Notes under the pieces: model-generated
Database searches by the model: none
What the model was told of the DNA's origin: nothing
Seen by the model: only the letters and a program-made list of their open reading frames with translations
From: an uncultured Oscillospiraceae bacterium
GTDB lineage: Bacteria; Bacillota; Clostridia; Oscillospirales; Oscillospiraceae
Reading direction: 5' to 3'
Length of the DNA stretch: 64,000 bases
Assembly (NCBI GenBank): GCA_934561175.1
Contig: CAKTFW010000006.1
Location: forward strand, 1 to 64,000
Translations under genes and position numbers: made by a program
In this document: positions 51,293-60,921 of the stretch, piece by piece
Numbering within the stretch: position 1 is the first letter of the stretch
Layout: the number at the start of each line of letters is the position of its first letter

Positions 51293-52336
51293 ATGAAAAC
51301 AATCATACTGCCCGGAGATGCGCCGGGTACTCCAGAAACGGCGGCAGAGATTCTGCGAAACGGCGGCTTGGTGGCAATCCCTACAGAGACGGTCTATGGT
51401 TTGGGTGCCAATGGTCTGGATGCTGACGCTGTGCTGAAGATCTTTGAGGCCAAAGGACGGCCCCAGGACAATCCACTGATTTTGCACATTGCAGAAATTG
51501 ACCAGTTGGAGACCATCTGCCATGATATTCCGCCTGCAGCTTACAAGCTGGCAGAGGCGTTTTGGCCGGGGCCGTTGACGATGGTACTCCCGTGCCGTGG
51601 GATTGTGCCGCAGCGTACAACGGCGGGACTGCCAACAGTTGCGGTCCGCTGCCCGGTGACCGCTGTCACGCGGGAGATTATTCGCCTGGCGGGGGTGCCA
51701 ATCGCGGCTCCATCCGGCAATCGTTCCGGTCGTCCCAGCCCCACGACGGCGGCACATATGGTCAATGACATGGATGGCCGGATTGATGCGATTGTGGACG
51801 GCGGCCCTTGCGGGGTCGGCGTTGAATCGACAATTTTGGATTTGACGGAAACGCCGATTCGACTGCTGCGGCCCGGTGGTCTGCCGGTAGAGGCAGCGGA
51901 GGCGATTGTCGGCCCGATTGCGGTAGATGGCGCCGTGCGCGGCGAAGTACAGCCGGGACAGACGCCAAAAGCGCCGGGAATGAAATACCGCCACTATGCG
52001 CCGCAGGCACCGGTGACGGTTGTCTGTGGTGCGCCGGAGGAAACTGCGGCGTATATTCAGACAAAGCTTTGCCCATCTACCGGTGTGCTTTGCTTTTCGG
52101 AATTTGCAGCATTGTTTCCCAATCGGCCGCTGCAGACCATTGGTGCATCGGGTGATCTGGAAGAGCAGGCGCGCCGCGTATTTGATGCATTGCGCTATTT
52201 TGACGAAACGGCGGTCACGGAAATTTATGCCCAGTGCCCACCGGAAACGGGTATGGGACGAGCTGTTGCGAACCGGCTCAAAAAAGCTGCCGGCTTTCAT
52301 GTGGTGACACTGGGATGTGACGGCGGGAAGGGGTAA
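51293..52336 (+). CDS. Threonylcarbamoyl-AMP synthase (Sua5 type)
   Basis: 347 aa. TsaC/YrdC domain (residues ~12-205): GLVAIPTETVYGLGAN, IFEAKGRPQDNPLILHI, AFWPGPLTMVL, VRCPVTAVTREIIRLAGVPIAAPSGN, then a C-terminal Sua5 domain (from ~240). It makes threonylcarbamoyl-AMP from Thr, bicarbonate and ATP for tRNA t6A37. ATG 51293 lies 1 bp after prfA, so translation is coupled. The order prfA-sua5 is common in Bacillota. Confidence 0.9.
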   Translation: MKTIILPGDAPGTPETAAEILRNGGLVAIPTETVYGLGANGLDADAVLKIFEAKGRPQDNPLILHIAEIDQLETICHDIPPAAYKLAEAFWPGPLTMVLPCRGIVPQRTTAGLPTVAVRCPVTAVTREIIRLAGVPIAAPSGNRSGRPSPTTAAHMVNDMDGRIDAIVDGGPCGVGVESTILDLTETPIRLLRPGGLPVEAAEAIVGPIAVDGAVRGEVQPGQTPKAPGMKYRHYAPQAPVTVVCGAPEETAAYIQTKLCPSTGVLCFSEFAALFPNRPLQTIGASGDLEEQARRVFDALRYFDETAVTEIYAQCPPETGMGRAVANRLKKAAGFHVVTLGCDGGKG

Positions 52337-52342
52337 TAATAG

Positions 52343-52951
52343 ATGCAGATCATTGGAATTACCGGCGGCACCGGCTGTGGCAAGACCACGGCTCTGAATA
52401 GCCTGCGCCGGTTTGGCGGCGCGGTTTTAGATTGCGATGCACTTTATCACGACCTGCTGCAGACAGACCGGCAGATGTTGGATGCAATCCGCGCGCGTTT
52501 TCCGGACGCTTTCGACGACGATCAACTTGACCGTAAACGACTCGGCGCGGTTGTTTTTGACAATAAAGCGGCACTGGAGGAATTAAATCAGATTACCGGA
52601 CGCTATGTCATTCGTGCAGTAATGAAATGGCTGGAACAGCAGCGTGAAGCGGGAATCCCGGTTGCGGCGATTGATGCCATTGGCCTGCTGGAGAGCGGCA
52701 TTGGAGAGATGTGCGATAGGACGGTTGCGATTCTGGCGCCGACTGAGGCACGGGTGCAGCGCCTGATTGCACGAGAGAACATCAGTGAGGAATATGCCAG
52801 ACTTCGCATTGCGGCGCAGCGCTCCAACGAGTCGTTTGCAGCGGATTGCGATGTGACAATTATGAATGACGCTGACAGCAGCGAGGACTTTGGCCGACGC
52901 TGTGATGAAGTATTTGCAAAAATTTTGGAGGAGGAAACACATCATGAATGA
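52343..52951 (+). CDS. coaE: Dephospho-CoA kinase
   Basis: 202 aa. P-loop GGTGCGKTT, the CoA-binding region LDCDALYHDLLQ, DRKRLGAVVFDN and the lid RLIARENISEEYARLRIAAQ. It carries out the last step of coenzyme A synthesis. It begins 6 bp after sua5 and overlaps the next gene by 8 bp, forming a prfA-sua5-coaE-aminopeptidase operon. Confidence 0.9.
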   Translation: MQIIGITGGTGCGKTTALNSLRRFGGAVLDCDALYHDLLQTDRQMLDAIRARFPDAFDDDQLDRKRLGAVVFDNKAALEELNQITGRYVIRAVMKWLEQQREAGIPVAAIDAIGLLESGIGEMCDRTVAILAPTEARVQRLIARENISEEYARLRIAAQRSNESFAADCDVTIMNDADSSEDFGRRCDEVFAKILEEETHHE

Positions 52952-54314
52952 GTTGTTTTATGAGCCGAAGAATGGTTATGACCGAATTTCGGAACAGGAC
53001 GCTGCAGAAATGGAGCGTTACTGCAAGGATTATATGGCTTTTTTGGACGCGGCAAAGATGGAACGGGAAGCAGTGACGGAAACTGTCCGCGCGGCTGAAA
53101 AAGTTGGCTACCGCCCATTCACGCCGGGTATGGAATTGAAACCGGGCGACAAAGTCTATTCCAATAACCGCGGAAAATCGGTGATGTTTGCAGTGATCGG
53201 CAAGCAGGATCTTTCCCACGGCGCGCACATTGCTGCAGCACATATTGATTCGCCGCGGCTGGATTTGAAGCCGAATCCCCTCTATGAGGATGGCGAGATT
53301 GCGCTGCTGAAGACGCATTATTATGGCGGAATTAAGAAATACCAATGGACGACGGTGCCGATGGCATTGCATGGCGTTGTAGCGCTGAAGGATGGAACGG
53401 TCAAAACAGTCAGCATTGGCGAGGATGCCGATGATCCGATTTTCTATGTCACAGATTTGCTGATTCATTTGGCTGGCGATCAGATGAAAAAGAGCCTGGC
53501 CGAGGGCGTCGCAGCAGAGCAGCTCAATGTGGTGGTTGGCTCAACCCCGGACTGCGATGGAGACGACAAGCGGGTCAAGCGGGCTGTCTTGAAGCTGCTC
53601 AATGCAAAGTATGGTATGACGGAAGAAGATTTTCTGTCGGCAGAGCTGACCATGGTGCCAGCGCTGAAAGCGCGGGAAGTCGGCTTGGATCGCAGCATGA
53701 TTGCAGCTTATGGCCACGATGACCGGGTTTGCGCGTATGCTTCCTTTGCACCGATGCTGACACTGGAGAATCCGGAAATTACGGCCGTGTGTATGCTGGC
53801 AGACAAAGAGGAGATCGGCTCCATTGGCGTTTCCGGTATGGAGGCGCAGGCGTTTGATACTTTTATGGAAGACCTGTGCGAATGCCAGAGCGTTGCGCTG
53901 CGCCGCTGTATGGAAAAGTCTATTTGCCTGTCGGCGGATGTTACCAATGGTTTTGATCCGACTTTCAGTGAAGTTTCTGATAAACGGAACAATGCGAAGC
54001 TCAACTATGGCGTGGCGCTGTGCAAATATACTGGTTCCCGTGGAAAATCCGGCGCATCGGATGCCTCGGCAGAACTGGTAGCGCGCATTCGCCGGATCCT
54101 GGATGAAAATGCAGTGGTTTGGCAGATGGGCGAACTTGGCAAGGTTGATCAGGGCGGCGGCGGAACGGTTGCGATGTTTATGGCAAACCGCAATATTGAT
54201 ACGCTGGATGCCGGTGTCCCGGTGCTCTCCATGCATGCGCCTTATGAGCTGGTTGCAAAGCTGGACTGCTATATGACCATGAAAGCGGCACGCGCATTGT
54301 ATCTGGCAAAATGA
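52944..54314 (+). CDS. M18-family aminopeptidase
   Basis: 456 aa. Zinc site regions typical of M18: AAAHIDSPRLDLK (His and Asp ligands), LADKEEIGS (catalytic Glu pair) and SMHAPYEL (His near the C-terminus), with YYGGIKKYQW and FNPTFSE-like DPTFSEVSD segments. Cytosolic tetrahedral aminopeptidase that removes N-terminal, often acidic, residues. GGAGGAGG 9 bp before ATG 52944. Followed by a hairpin-T5 element. Confidence 0.9.
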   Translation: MNELFYEPKNGYDRISEQDAAEMERYCKDYMAFLDAAKMEREAVTETVRAAEKVGYRPFTPGMELKPGDKVYSNNRGKSVMFAVIGKQDLSHGAHIAAAHIDSPRLDLKPNPLYEDGEIALLKTHYYGGIKKYQWTTVPMALHGVVALKDGTVKTVSIGEDADDPIFYVTDLLIHLAGDQMKKSLAEGVAAEQLNVVVGSTPDCDGDDKRVKRAVLKLLNAKYGMTEEDFLSAELTMVPALKAREVGLDRSMIAAYGHDDRVCAYASFAPMLTLENPEITAVCMLADKEEIGSIGVSGMEAQAFDTFMEDLCECQSVALRRCMEKSICLSADVTNGFDPTFSEVSDKRNNAKLNYGVALCKYTGSRGKSGASDASAELVARIRRILDENAVVWQMGELGKVDQGGGGTVAMFMANRNIDTLDAGVPVLSMHAPYELVAKLDCYMTMKAARALYLAK

Positions 54315-54323
54315 GCAAGAAAG

Positions 54324-54361
54324 AATCCCTCCGGTCATAAGCTTTGGCGGGAGGGATTTTT
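54324..54361 (+). terminator. Hairpin that terminates the prfA operon and masks the next ribosome site
   Basis: Stem 54324-54332 with 54350-54358 then T5. The 3' arm contains the GGAGGG Shine-Dalgarno of the M14 peptidase gene whose ATG follows at 54362, so the hairpin can both stop transcription and hide the ribosome site. Confidence 0.7.
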
Positions 54362-55561
54362 ATGGAACCGATTTATCAGGAAGCGCTGCGGCGGGCGGGA
54401 TTTGATATGCTGTCAATGTTTCAGAAACAGCATGGACTGGCACAGACTGGAAAGCTGGATCCGGCGACGCAGCAGGCGTTGGAGCCATATCTCTATGGAT
54501 TTTACCTGCACCGCGTTCAGTATGGGGATACCTTTTATAAGATTGCGCAGCGCTTTGGAACGACTGTAAAGGCAATACTGGCCGCGAATCCAGGCCAGCA
54601 TCCAAATCAACTGGCGATTGGAACCTGCCTGGTGGTGCCGCTGCCATTTGGCGTAGTGCCGACGACAATTCCCTTTACTTCGCAGGTCCTGCAGATCGTC
54701 ATTCATGGCCTGTTGGCGCGCTATCCATTTTTAAAGACGCAGGTCATTGCCCGTACAGCGGGCGGAAGAATGGTGCCGGTTCTGCAGCTTGGAACAGGTG
54801 CGCGGCGGGTATTTTATAATGCGGCACATCATGCGAATGAATGGATTACGACGCCGATACTGATGAAATTTTTGGAAGACTATTGTGCGGCACTGGTAGA
54901 AAATGGCCGTTTGGAAGGGTATTCAGCCAGAGAGCTCTATCAGAAGGTCACATTACATCTTGCACCGATGGTGAATCCGGATGGCGTTGACCTTGTGACT
55001 GGTGCAGCATCGGAAGCAGAGATCGCGGAGGCTCGGAAACTGGCTGCGAATTATCCGCAGATTCCATTTCCGGACGGCTGGAAAGCGAATCTTTGCGGTG
55101 TGGATCTCAATCTGCAGTATCCGGCAGGATGGGAGACAGCGCGGGAAATTAAGTTTGCACAGGGATACCGGCTGCCGGGACCGCGTGACTATGTGGGTTC
55201 AGGACCGCTGACAGAGCCGGAGAGTGCGGCGATGGCAGGATATACGCAGGCGATTGCGCCCATGCGGATTCTGGCCTACCATACACAAGGACAGGTGATT
55301 TATTGGCAGTATCGAAATGATGCGCCGCCCGGTGCACAGGAGCTGGGAGAGCGGCTTGCGATTATCAGCGGATATACCTTGGAAAATACACCGGATGAAT
55401 CCGGGAATGCAGGATATCGGGATTGGTTTTTGCAGAGGTTTCGGCGGCCGGGATATACAATTGAAGCTGGGTTGGGAGAAAATCCACTTCCAATTTCGCA
55501 ATTTGAAGAGATCTATGCCAGAAATCGCGGAATTTTGGTTTTCACAATGGCAGAAGAATAA
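54362..55561 (+). CDS. Peptidoglycan-type M14 carboxypeptidase with PG-binding and LysM domains
   Basis: 399 aa in three parts: a partial PG-binding-1 domain (FDMLSMFQKQHGLAQTGKLDPATQQAL, ~14-43), a LysM domain (YGDTFYKIAQRFGTTVKAILAANPG, ~60-100) and an M14 metallocarboxypeptidase domain (~125-399) with zinc motif HHANEW (HxxE), later YHTQG, and catalytic Glu in YTIEAGLGENP. Similar LysM-M14 proteins (ENP1 type) cut gamma-D-Glu-meso-DAP bonds in cell-wall peptides of spore formers. No signal peptide is seen, so it may act in the mother cell or on imported muropeptides. Followed by a strong terminator. Confidence 0.85.
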   Translation: MEPIYQEALRRAGFDMLSMFQKQHGLAQTGKLDPATQQALEPYLYGFYLHRVQYGDTFYKIAQRFGTTVKAILAANPGQHPNQLAIGTCLVVPLPFGVVPTTIPFTSQVLQIVIHGLLARYPFLKTQVIARTAGGRMVPVLQLGTGARRVFYNAAHHANEWITTPILMKFLEDYCAALVENGRLEGYSARELYQKVTLHLAPMVNPDGVDLVTGAASEAEIAEARKLAANYPQIPFPDGWKANLCGVDLNLQYPAGWETAREIKFAQGYRLPGPRDYVGSGPLTEPESAAMAGYTQAIAPMRILAYHTQGQVIYWQYRNDAPPGAQELGERLAIISGYTLENTPDESGNAGYRDWFLQRFRRPGYTIEAGLGENPLPISQFEEIYARNRGILVFTMAEE

Positions 55562-55598
55562 AACAAGCGCCGAACGCAATGCGTCCGGCGCTTGTTTT
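55561..55598. terminator. Bidirectional terminator M14/xfp
   Basis: 16-bp stem with one mismatch (55562-55577 with 55581-55596), 3-nt loop, A and T runs on both sides, between convergent genes. Confidence 0.85.
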
Positions 55599-55600
55599 AT

Positions 55601-57967
55601 TTAGTTTTCCCATTTCCAGTTTTGCACTTCCGGCAGATCCTGGCCATATTCATAAATATACTGTTTGTGTTCGACCAGCTTGTCTTTCATTTTTTGAATC
55701 AGGAATGCGCCGCGATTGCCGAGTTGTGGAAGCCGGTTAATTGCGTCGATGACCAGATTGAAACGGTCAAGCTGATTCTGTACACGCATATCAAAAGGCG
55801 TTGTGATTGTACCCTCTTCTTTATAGCCGCGCACATGCAGGTTTTTATTATGGCGGCGATAGGTCAGTTCATGCACCAGGGTTGGATAGCCGTGGAAAGC
55901 GAAGATGATGGGCTTATCCTTGGTGAAGAGTGCGTCGTAATCCGCATCATTGAGACCGTGGGGATGTTCAACTGCGGGCTGCAGTTTCATCAGATCTACA
56001 ACATTCACCACACGAATTTTAATTTCCGGCAGATGTTCGCGCAGAATCGAGACAGCGGCCAGCGTTTCGATTGTCGGCTCTGCACCACAGCAGGCCATGA
56101 CAAGATCCGGTTCCTGCCCTTCATCATTGGAGGCCCACTGCCAGATGCCAAGCCCCTGTGTGCAATGCTTGATGGCCTGATCCATCGTCAGATACTGCAT
56201 TCGCGGATGCTTGGAGGCGACGATGACATTCACATAATTGCGGCTGCGGATACAATGGTCGAAGCAGCTGAGCAGGCAGTTGGTATCGGGAGGCAGATAC
56301 AGGCGCACAACATCGGCCTTCTTGTTTGCAACATGGTCCAGAAAACCGGGATCCTGATGTGTGAAGCCATTGTGATCCTGTGCCCAGACGGTAGAGGTTA
56401 AAATGAAATTCAGAGAGGCAATTTTTGCACGCCACGGGATGGCGTTGCACATTTTCAGCCATTTTGCATGCTGTGCAACCATGGAGTCCACAATGCGAAT
56501 GAATGCCTCATAGCTGTTGAAGAAGCCATGGCGGCCGGTCAGAAGATAGCCCTCCAGCCAGCCTTCGCACATATGCTCAGAAAGTTGACTGTCCATTACG
56601 CGGCCGTCGGTGGCAAGAAATTCATCGCCGGGGATGATTTTACCATTAAAATCGCGGTTGGTTACCTCAAAAACCTTGGAGAGTTTGTTAGACATCGACT
56701 CATCCGGTCCGAAAACGCGGAAGTTTTTCGACTCCATGTTAAGCTTCATGATGTCACGGACAAAGCCGCCCAACTCCAACATATCCTGTGCTTCAATCTG
56801 GCCGGGGGTCGGAACTTTGATGCCATAGTCGCGGAAATCCGGCAGGCGAAGATCGCGCAGAAGCTGACCGCCGTTGGCGTGCGGATTTGCGCCCATTCGG
56901 CGAGCACCGGTAGGAGCAAGCGCTTTCAGCTCCGGAATCAAATCGCCGGCTTCAGTAAACAGCTCTTCCGGATGATAGCTCCGCAGCCAGGCCTCCAGAT
57001 GTGCCAGATGCTCCGGTTTGTCCATCATGATCGGTACCTGGTGCGCGCGGAAGGTGCCTTCAATCGGCTTGCCGTCTACGACCTTTGGGCCGGTCCACCC
57101 TTTGGGCGTGCGCAGGACAATCATAGGCCAGACAGGGCGGGTTGCGTCACCAGTTTCGCGGGCGTGTGCCTGGTTGGCCTGAATGTCTGCTACGCAGGCG
57201 TCCAGCGTGTCTGCCATCAGCCGGTGCATGGTCATGGGGTCGTCGCCTTCGACAAAATAGGGCTTCCAACCGCATCCTTCAAAGAACTTTTGCACCTCAT
57301 CGTGCGAGATACGGGAGAAGATGGTCGGGTTGGAGATTTTATAGCCGTTCAGGTGCAGGATCGGAAGTACGGCACCGTCCGAAATGGGATTCAAAAATTT
57401 ATTGGAGTGCCAGGCTGTTGCCAACGGGCCGGTTTCTGCTTCGCCGTCGCCGACCACGCAGGCGGCAATCAGATCAGGATTATCAAAAACAGCGCCGAAG
57501 GCGTGAGCCAGGGAGTAGCCGAGTTCGCCGCCCTCGTGGATAGAGCCGGGAGTCTCCGGCGCAACATGCGACTGAATGCCGCCGGGGAAAGAAAATTGCT
57601 TGAAGAGCTTCTTTAAACCGTCTTTGTCGTGGCTAATATTCGGGTAGATCTCCGTGTAGGAGCCATCCAGATAATCCATGGCGACCATGCCATTGCCACC
57701 GTGGCCGGGGCCAGACAGATAGATCATATTCAGATCGTACTGTTTGATGATGCGGTTGAGATGGGTGTAAATAAAAGTCTGGCCGGGTACAGTGCCCCAG
57801 TGACCAACAATTTTGCGCTTAATCTGTTCAGGACGGAGTGGCTCTTCCAGCAACGGGTTGTCCAGCAGATACAGCTGACAGGCTGCCAGATAATTTGCAG
57901 CGCGCCAATAGGCGTTCATCTGCTGCAGATATGCGTCTGAAACGGGTACACGCTTCTGGTTCGACAT
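55601..57967 (-). CDS. xfp: Phosphoketolase (xylulose-5-P/fructose-6-P)
   Basis: 788 aa. Thiamine-diphosphate enzyme splitting xylulose 5-phosphate or fructose 6-phosphate into acetyl phosphate plus an aldose phosphate. Family segments: [46 protein letters not shown], the TPP motif [41 protein letters not shown] and [15 protein letters not shown]. Length is normal. GGAGGAAC lies 7 bp before ATG 57967; strong promoter upstream. It gives the cell an acetyl-phosphate-yielding (bifid-type) sugar route. Confidence 0.93.
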   Translation of the reverse strand: MSNQKRVPVSDAYLQQMNAYWRAANYLAACQLYLLDNPLLEEPLRPEQIKRKIVGHWGTVPGQTFIYTHLNRIIKQYDLNMIYLSGPGHGGNGMVAMDYLDGSYTEIYPNISHDKDGLKKLFKQFSFPGGIQSHVAPETPGSIHEGGELGYSLAHAFGAVFDNPDLIAACVVGDGEAETGPLATAWHSNKFLNPISDGAVLPILHLNGYKISNPTIFSRISHDEVQKFFEGCGWKPYFVEGDDPMTMHRLMADTLDACVADIQANQAHARETGDATRPVWPMIVLRTPKGWTGPKVVDGKPIEGTFRAHQVPIMMDKPEHLAHLEAWLRSYHPEELFTEAGDLIPELKALAPTGARRMGANPHANGGQLLRDLRLPDFRDYGIKVPTPGQIEAQDMLELGGFVRDIMKLNMESKNFRVFGPDESMSNKLSKVFEVTNRDFNGKIIPGDEFLATDGRVMDSQLSEHMCEGWLEGYLLTGRHGFFNSYEAFIRIVDSMVAQHAKWLKMCNAIPWRAKIASLNFILTSTVWAQDHNGFTHQDPGFLDHVANKKADVVRLYLPPDTNCLLSCFDHCIRSRNYVNVIVASKHPRMQYLTMDQAIKHCTQGLGIWQWASNDEGQEPDLVMACCGAEPTIETLAAVSILREHLPEIKIRVVNVVDLMKLQPAVEHPHGLNDADYDALFTKDKPIIFAFHGYPTLVHELTYRRHNKNLHVRGYKEEGTITTPFDMRVQNQLDRFNLVIDAINRLPQLGNRGAFLIQKMKDKLVEHKQYIYEYGQDLPEVQNWKWEN

Positions 57968-58006
57968 AACAGTTCCTCCATTCATGATTGTTGAGTTCTG
58001 GTCTCT

Positions 58007-58035
58007 ATTATAGGCGATTTTTATGAGAGGGTCAA
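58007..58035 (-). promoter_or_regulatory. xfp promoter TTGACC-17-TATAAT
   Basis: Minus strand: -35 TTGACC (58030-58035), 17-bp spacer, -10 TATAAT (58007-58012), 40 bp before the start codon. Confidence 0.8.
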
Positions 58036-58036
58036 C

Positions 58037-58062
58037 AAAGGCGCTGCAAATGCAGCGCCTTT
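58037..58062 (-). terminator. Hairpin between MBL gene and xfp promoter
   Basis: Perfect 12-bp stem (58037-58048 with 58051-58062), 2-nt centre. The U-tract on the minus strand is short (TTTG), so termination is probable but not strong. Confidence 0.5.
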
Positions 58063-58082
58063 GAAAAAATATTGACAATTCG

Positions 58083-59072
58083 TCAAATCGCATAGTGACG
58101 GTAAACACCATCCGGTTCCTGCACTCGGCGCAGTTTTCCAATGCTTGCCAGGTATTCCAGATGCGAGATTGCCTCGCCGACGGCAAACCAGCGCTGCGGT
58201 GAGGGAAAATCTTCCCAGCTGCGGCAATGAATCCGCCAGGTCATCTGAGAAGTGATTTCATAGGCTTGCCAGCCGGGATGCACCATAACGATTTTCATCA
58301 CTTCGGCGCAGCGCGCTTCGTGATGCGCCAGAAGCTCGTCTACGCGAGCCTGTAAATTGGTGTGAACCGTGCGGTGTGCGGGGAGCGGCAAGGCAACATC
58401 GTAGCTGCGAATTTTTTTCAGACTGTCAAGATATTGTCCCAGCATATTTAATCCACCGGTGGAGCTTGCAATATTTGGCGTGATGTCAAAGAGCACATGG
58501 TCACCGAGCAGCATGATTTTGGAAGCGGCATCGTATAGGCACATATGTCCCAGTGTATGTCCAGGCGTTGCAATGGTTTCAAAATGATAACCACCGTATG
58601 CGAAAATGGCGCCCTCTTCCACACCGATATAGTCGTCAAAGGGAATGGGACGATAGCCGCGCGCGGGATTTGTGCGGGTGATGGAGTCTAACTCTGCACG
58701 GGGAAAGCCGTTCTGGACAAAGAAGTCGTCGCTGTCATCCCAGCTGTACAGGCAGGCCTTTCCGGGGAGCCGTACACGATCTGTTTCAGAAATGAAGATC
58801 CGGACGCCCGGTACAGCCAATTCTGCGGCAAGACCGGAGTGGTCAGAATGTAGATGGGTCAGAAAAATATCAGTATTAGGCAGATCAACATGGAGTTCGC
58901 GCAGCTGAGAGAGCAACGCTTCCCGGCACTCCCGGCGGCGAAAGCCGGTGTCTACCAGCAGACTGCGGCCGCCGGCTTCACCGCGAATCAGATAAGCGTT
59001 CAGATTTTTGAGCGGGTTTTCCGGCAGCGGAATGTTTAAGAGAAAAAGATTGGGAGCGACTTCCTGAATCAT
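58083..59072 (-). CDS. MBL-fold metallohydrolase
   Basis: 329 aa. Full metal motif THLHSDHSG (HxHxDH), [25 protein letters not shown] and PAHR, with a C-terminal extension of ~80 residues containing a winged-helix-like end ([16 protein letters not shown]). This matches the subgroup of glyoxalase-II/beta-lactamase-like hydrolases with a C-terminal helical domain; substrate unknown. ATG 59072 (GGAGG 9 bp upstream) was chosen over ATG 59081. Divergent from gluQ with 80 bp between. Confidence 0.8.
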   Translation of the reverse strand: MIQEVAPNLFLLNIPLPENPLKNLNAYLIRGEAGGRSLLVDTGFRRRECREALLSQLRELHVDLPNTDIFLTHLHSDHSGLAAELAVPGVRIFISETDRVRLPGKACLYSWDDSDDFFVQNGFPRAELDSITRTNPARGYRPIPFDDYIGVEEGAIFAYGGYHFETIATPGHTLGHMCLYDAASKIMLLGDHVLFDITPNIASSTGGLNMLGQYLDSLKKIRSYDVALPLPAHRTVHTNLQARVDELLAHHEARCAEVMKIVMVHPGWQAYEITSQMTWRIHCRSWEDFPSPQRWFAVGEAISHLEYLASIGKLRRVQEPDGVYRHYAI

Positions 59073-59100
59073 GCGCTTCATCCTCCATGGGGAATTTTCG

Positions 59101-59129
59101 TTGATTATACCATGTTCCCGTGCTACAAT
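59101..59129 (+). promoter_or_regulatory. Promoter TTGATT-17-TACAAT
   Basis: -35 TTGATT (59101-59106), 17-bp spacer, -10 TACAAT (59124-59129), 23 bp before the gluQ start. Confidence 0.6.
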
Positions 59130-59152
59130 CAAGCAGACGGGGAGATGAGACA

Positions 59153-60067
59153 ATGGTCACAGGACGGTTTGCGCCGAGCCCAAGCGGACGGATGCATTTA
59201 GGTAATATATTTTCCGGCTTGTTGGCCTGGCTCTCTGTGCGGTCGGCCGACGGAGAAATCGTGCTGCGGATGGAGGATTTGGATCCGGAGCGCACCAATG
59301 AGTACTTTGCTGCGCTGATCCGGGAGGATTTACGATGGTTAGGGCTGGATTGGGATCGTGAAGGCACGCGGCAACGGCTGCGTGCAGACGCGTATAATGC
59401 GGCAATGGAACGATTGCAAGCACAGGGATTACTGTTTCCTTGCTGGTGTACGCGGGGGGATCTCAAGGCGGCATCTGCACCCCATGCGGCGGATGGAAAG
59501 CCGATTTATCCGGGAACCTGCCGCAGCTTGTCCGCAATAGAGCGGGCGCGGAAACAGAAACCGCCGCTCTGGAGAATTCTTGCACCGGACCGGGAGATTG
59601 CATTTGAAGATGGCCTGCAGGGCGTTTATCGGGAAAATCTGGCGACGGAGTGCGGTGACTTTGTTCTGCGCCGCGCAGACGGTGTACATGCCTATCAGTT
59701 GGCAGTTGTAGTTGACGATGCCGCGATGGGTGTAAATCAGGTGGTGCGTGGACGGGACCTGTTGGATTCAACGCCGCGTCAGATTTATCTGCAGCAGTGT
59801 TTGGGTTACCCGACGCCGGCTTATTTTCATGTTCCGTTACTGTTGGCTCCGGATGGCCGGCGGCTTTCGAAGCGGGAGCGGGATTTGGATATGGGTGCAC
59901 TCCGCACGCGATACCGGCCGGAAGCGCTGCTGGGACATCTTGCATGTCTTGCTGGAATTCTGGAGTACGATGAGTCGGTAAGCGCAGAAGAACTGATCCA
60001 TGAATTTTCCTGGAAAAAAGTCCGGCGGGAGGATATTTGCATCTCATCAGAATACCAAAAGCAATAA
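59153..60067 (+). CDS. gluQ: Glutamyl-Q tRNA(Asp) synthetase-like protein
   Basis: 304 aa, about the size of YadB/GluQRS rather than full GltX. Catalytic-domain motifs: GRFAPSPSGRMHLGN (HIGH-like MHLG), EDLDPER, YPGTCR, FVLRRADGVHAYQLAVVVDDA, VVRGRDLLDSTPRQI and the KMSKS-like RRLSKRER. The anticodon-binding domain is absent. Such enzymes attach Glu to queuosine-34 of tRNA-Asp. Full glutamyl-tRNA synthetase is excluded by length. GGGGAG 8 bp before ATG 59153. First gene of a run with the MoxR/VWA pair. Confidence 0.85.
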   Translation: MVTGRFAPSPSGRMHLGNIFSGLLAWLSVRSADGEIVLRMEDLDPERTNEYFAALIREDLRWLGLDWDREGTRQRLRADAYNAAMERLQAQGLLFPCWCTRGDLKAASAPHAADGKPIYPGTCRSLSAIERARKQKPPLWRILAPDREIAFEDGLQGVYRENLATECGDFVLRRADGVHAYQLAVVVDDAAMGVNQVVRGRDLLDSTPRQIYLQQCLGYPTPAYFHVPLLLAPDGRRLSKRERDLDMGALRTRYRPEALLGHLACLAGILEYDESVSAEELIHEFSWKKVRREDICISSEYQKQ

Positions 60068-60080
60068 CGGAGGATATAAC

Positions 60081-60920
60081 ATGACAGACATGACAGAAAA
60101 ATTTCAGGGCAGCAGTAACTATGTGGTTTCAGAAGAATTGATGCGGTCGGTCAATTTGGCGATTGCACTGCAGAAGCCGCTGCTGATTAAGGGAGAACCG
60201 GGTACAGGTAAGACCATGTTGGCGGAGGCAATTCGACAGGCGTTGGGAATGGAACTGATTATTTGGAATATCAAATCGACCACCAAAGCTCAGGACGGCC
60301 TGTATGTTTATGACACAGTGCAGCGCCTGTACGACAGCCAGTTCGGCGGTGAAGGCGTTGATGATATTGGAAAATATATTAAGTTAGGCAAGCTGGGTGA
60401 GGCTTTCAAGCGGGACGAGCAGGTAATTTTACTGATTGACGAAATCGACAAAGCGGATCTGGAATTCCCAAACGACCTGCTCTGGGAGCTGGACAAAATG
60501 GAATTTTATATACCGGAGACGAAAGAGACCATCAAGGCGAAGGTACGGCCAATTGTGATTATCACCTCGAATGCGGAAAAAGAACTGCCGGATGCATTTT
60601 TGCGCCGCTGCATTTTCCATTATATTGCGTTCCCGGATATGGAAATGATGGAACAAATTGTCCGCGTTCACTTTGAACATCTGGATGAAACGCTGCTGCG
60701 CCAGGCATTGGAGACCTTTTATGAAATCCGCGACCTGCGCGGGCTGCAGAAAAAGCCTTCTACTTCAGAGGTAATCGACTGGATTCAGGCGCTGCAGATT
60801 GGTGAAATTGCACCGGAGCGCATCAAGCAGGAGATTCCGTTTGCCGGCGCGCTGCTGAAGAAAAATGAAGACCTGGATCTGCTGGACAAGCATCAGCATC
60901 CGCCGCGCAGAGGTTGGTAA
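60081..60920 (+). CDS. MoxR-type AAA+ ATPase
   Basis: 279 aa. Walker A GEPGTGKTMLAEAI, Walker B LLIDEIDKAD, sensor 1 ITSNAEKELPDAF and arginine-containing FLRRCIFHYI; compact AAA+ domain with short lid. MoxR ATPases act as chaperones that insert metal ions or activate complexes with a VWA-domain partner, here the next gene, which starts 1 bp after the stop. GGAGG precedes ATG 60081. The client is unknown; given the Mo/W enzyme in the same window it might be a metalloenzyme, but nothing links them directly. Confidence 0.88.
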   Translation: MTDMTEKFQGSSNYVVSEELMRSVNLAIALQKPLLIKGEPGTGKTMLAEAIRQALGMELIIWNIKSTTKAQDGLYVYDTVQRLYDSQFGGEGVDDIGKYIKLGKLGEAFKRDEQVILLIDEIDKADLEFPNDLLWELDKMEFYIPETKETIKAKVRPIVIITSNAEKELPDAFLRRCIFHYIAFPDMEMMEQIVRVHFEHLDETLLRQALETFYEIRDLRGLQKKPSTSEVIDWIQALQIGEIAPERIKQEIPFAGALLKKNEDLDLLDKHQHPPRRGW

Positions 60921-60921
60921 A

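Noticed and set aside
59153..60067. Full glutamyl-tRNA synthetase (gltX)
   Set aside because: At 304 aa it lacks the anticodon-binding domain and fits the GluQRS size class.
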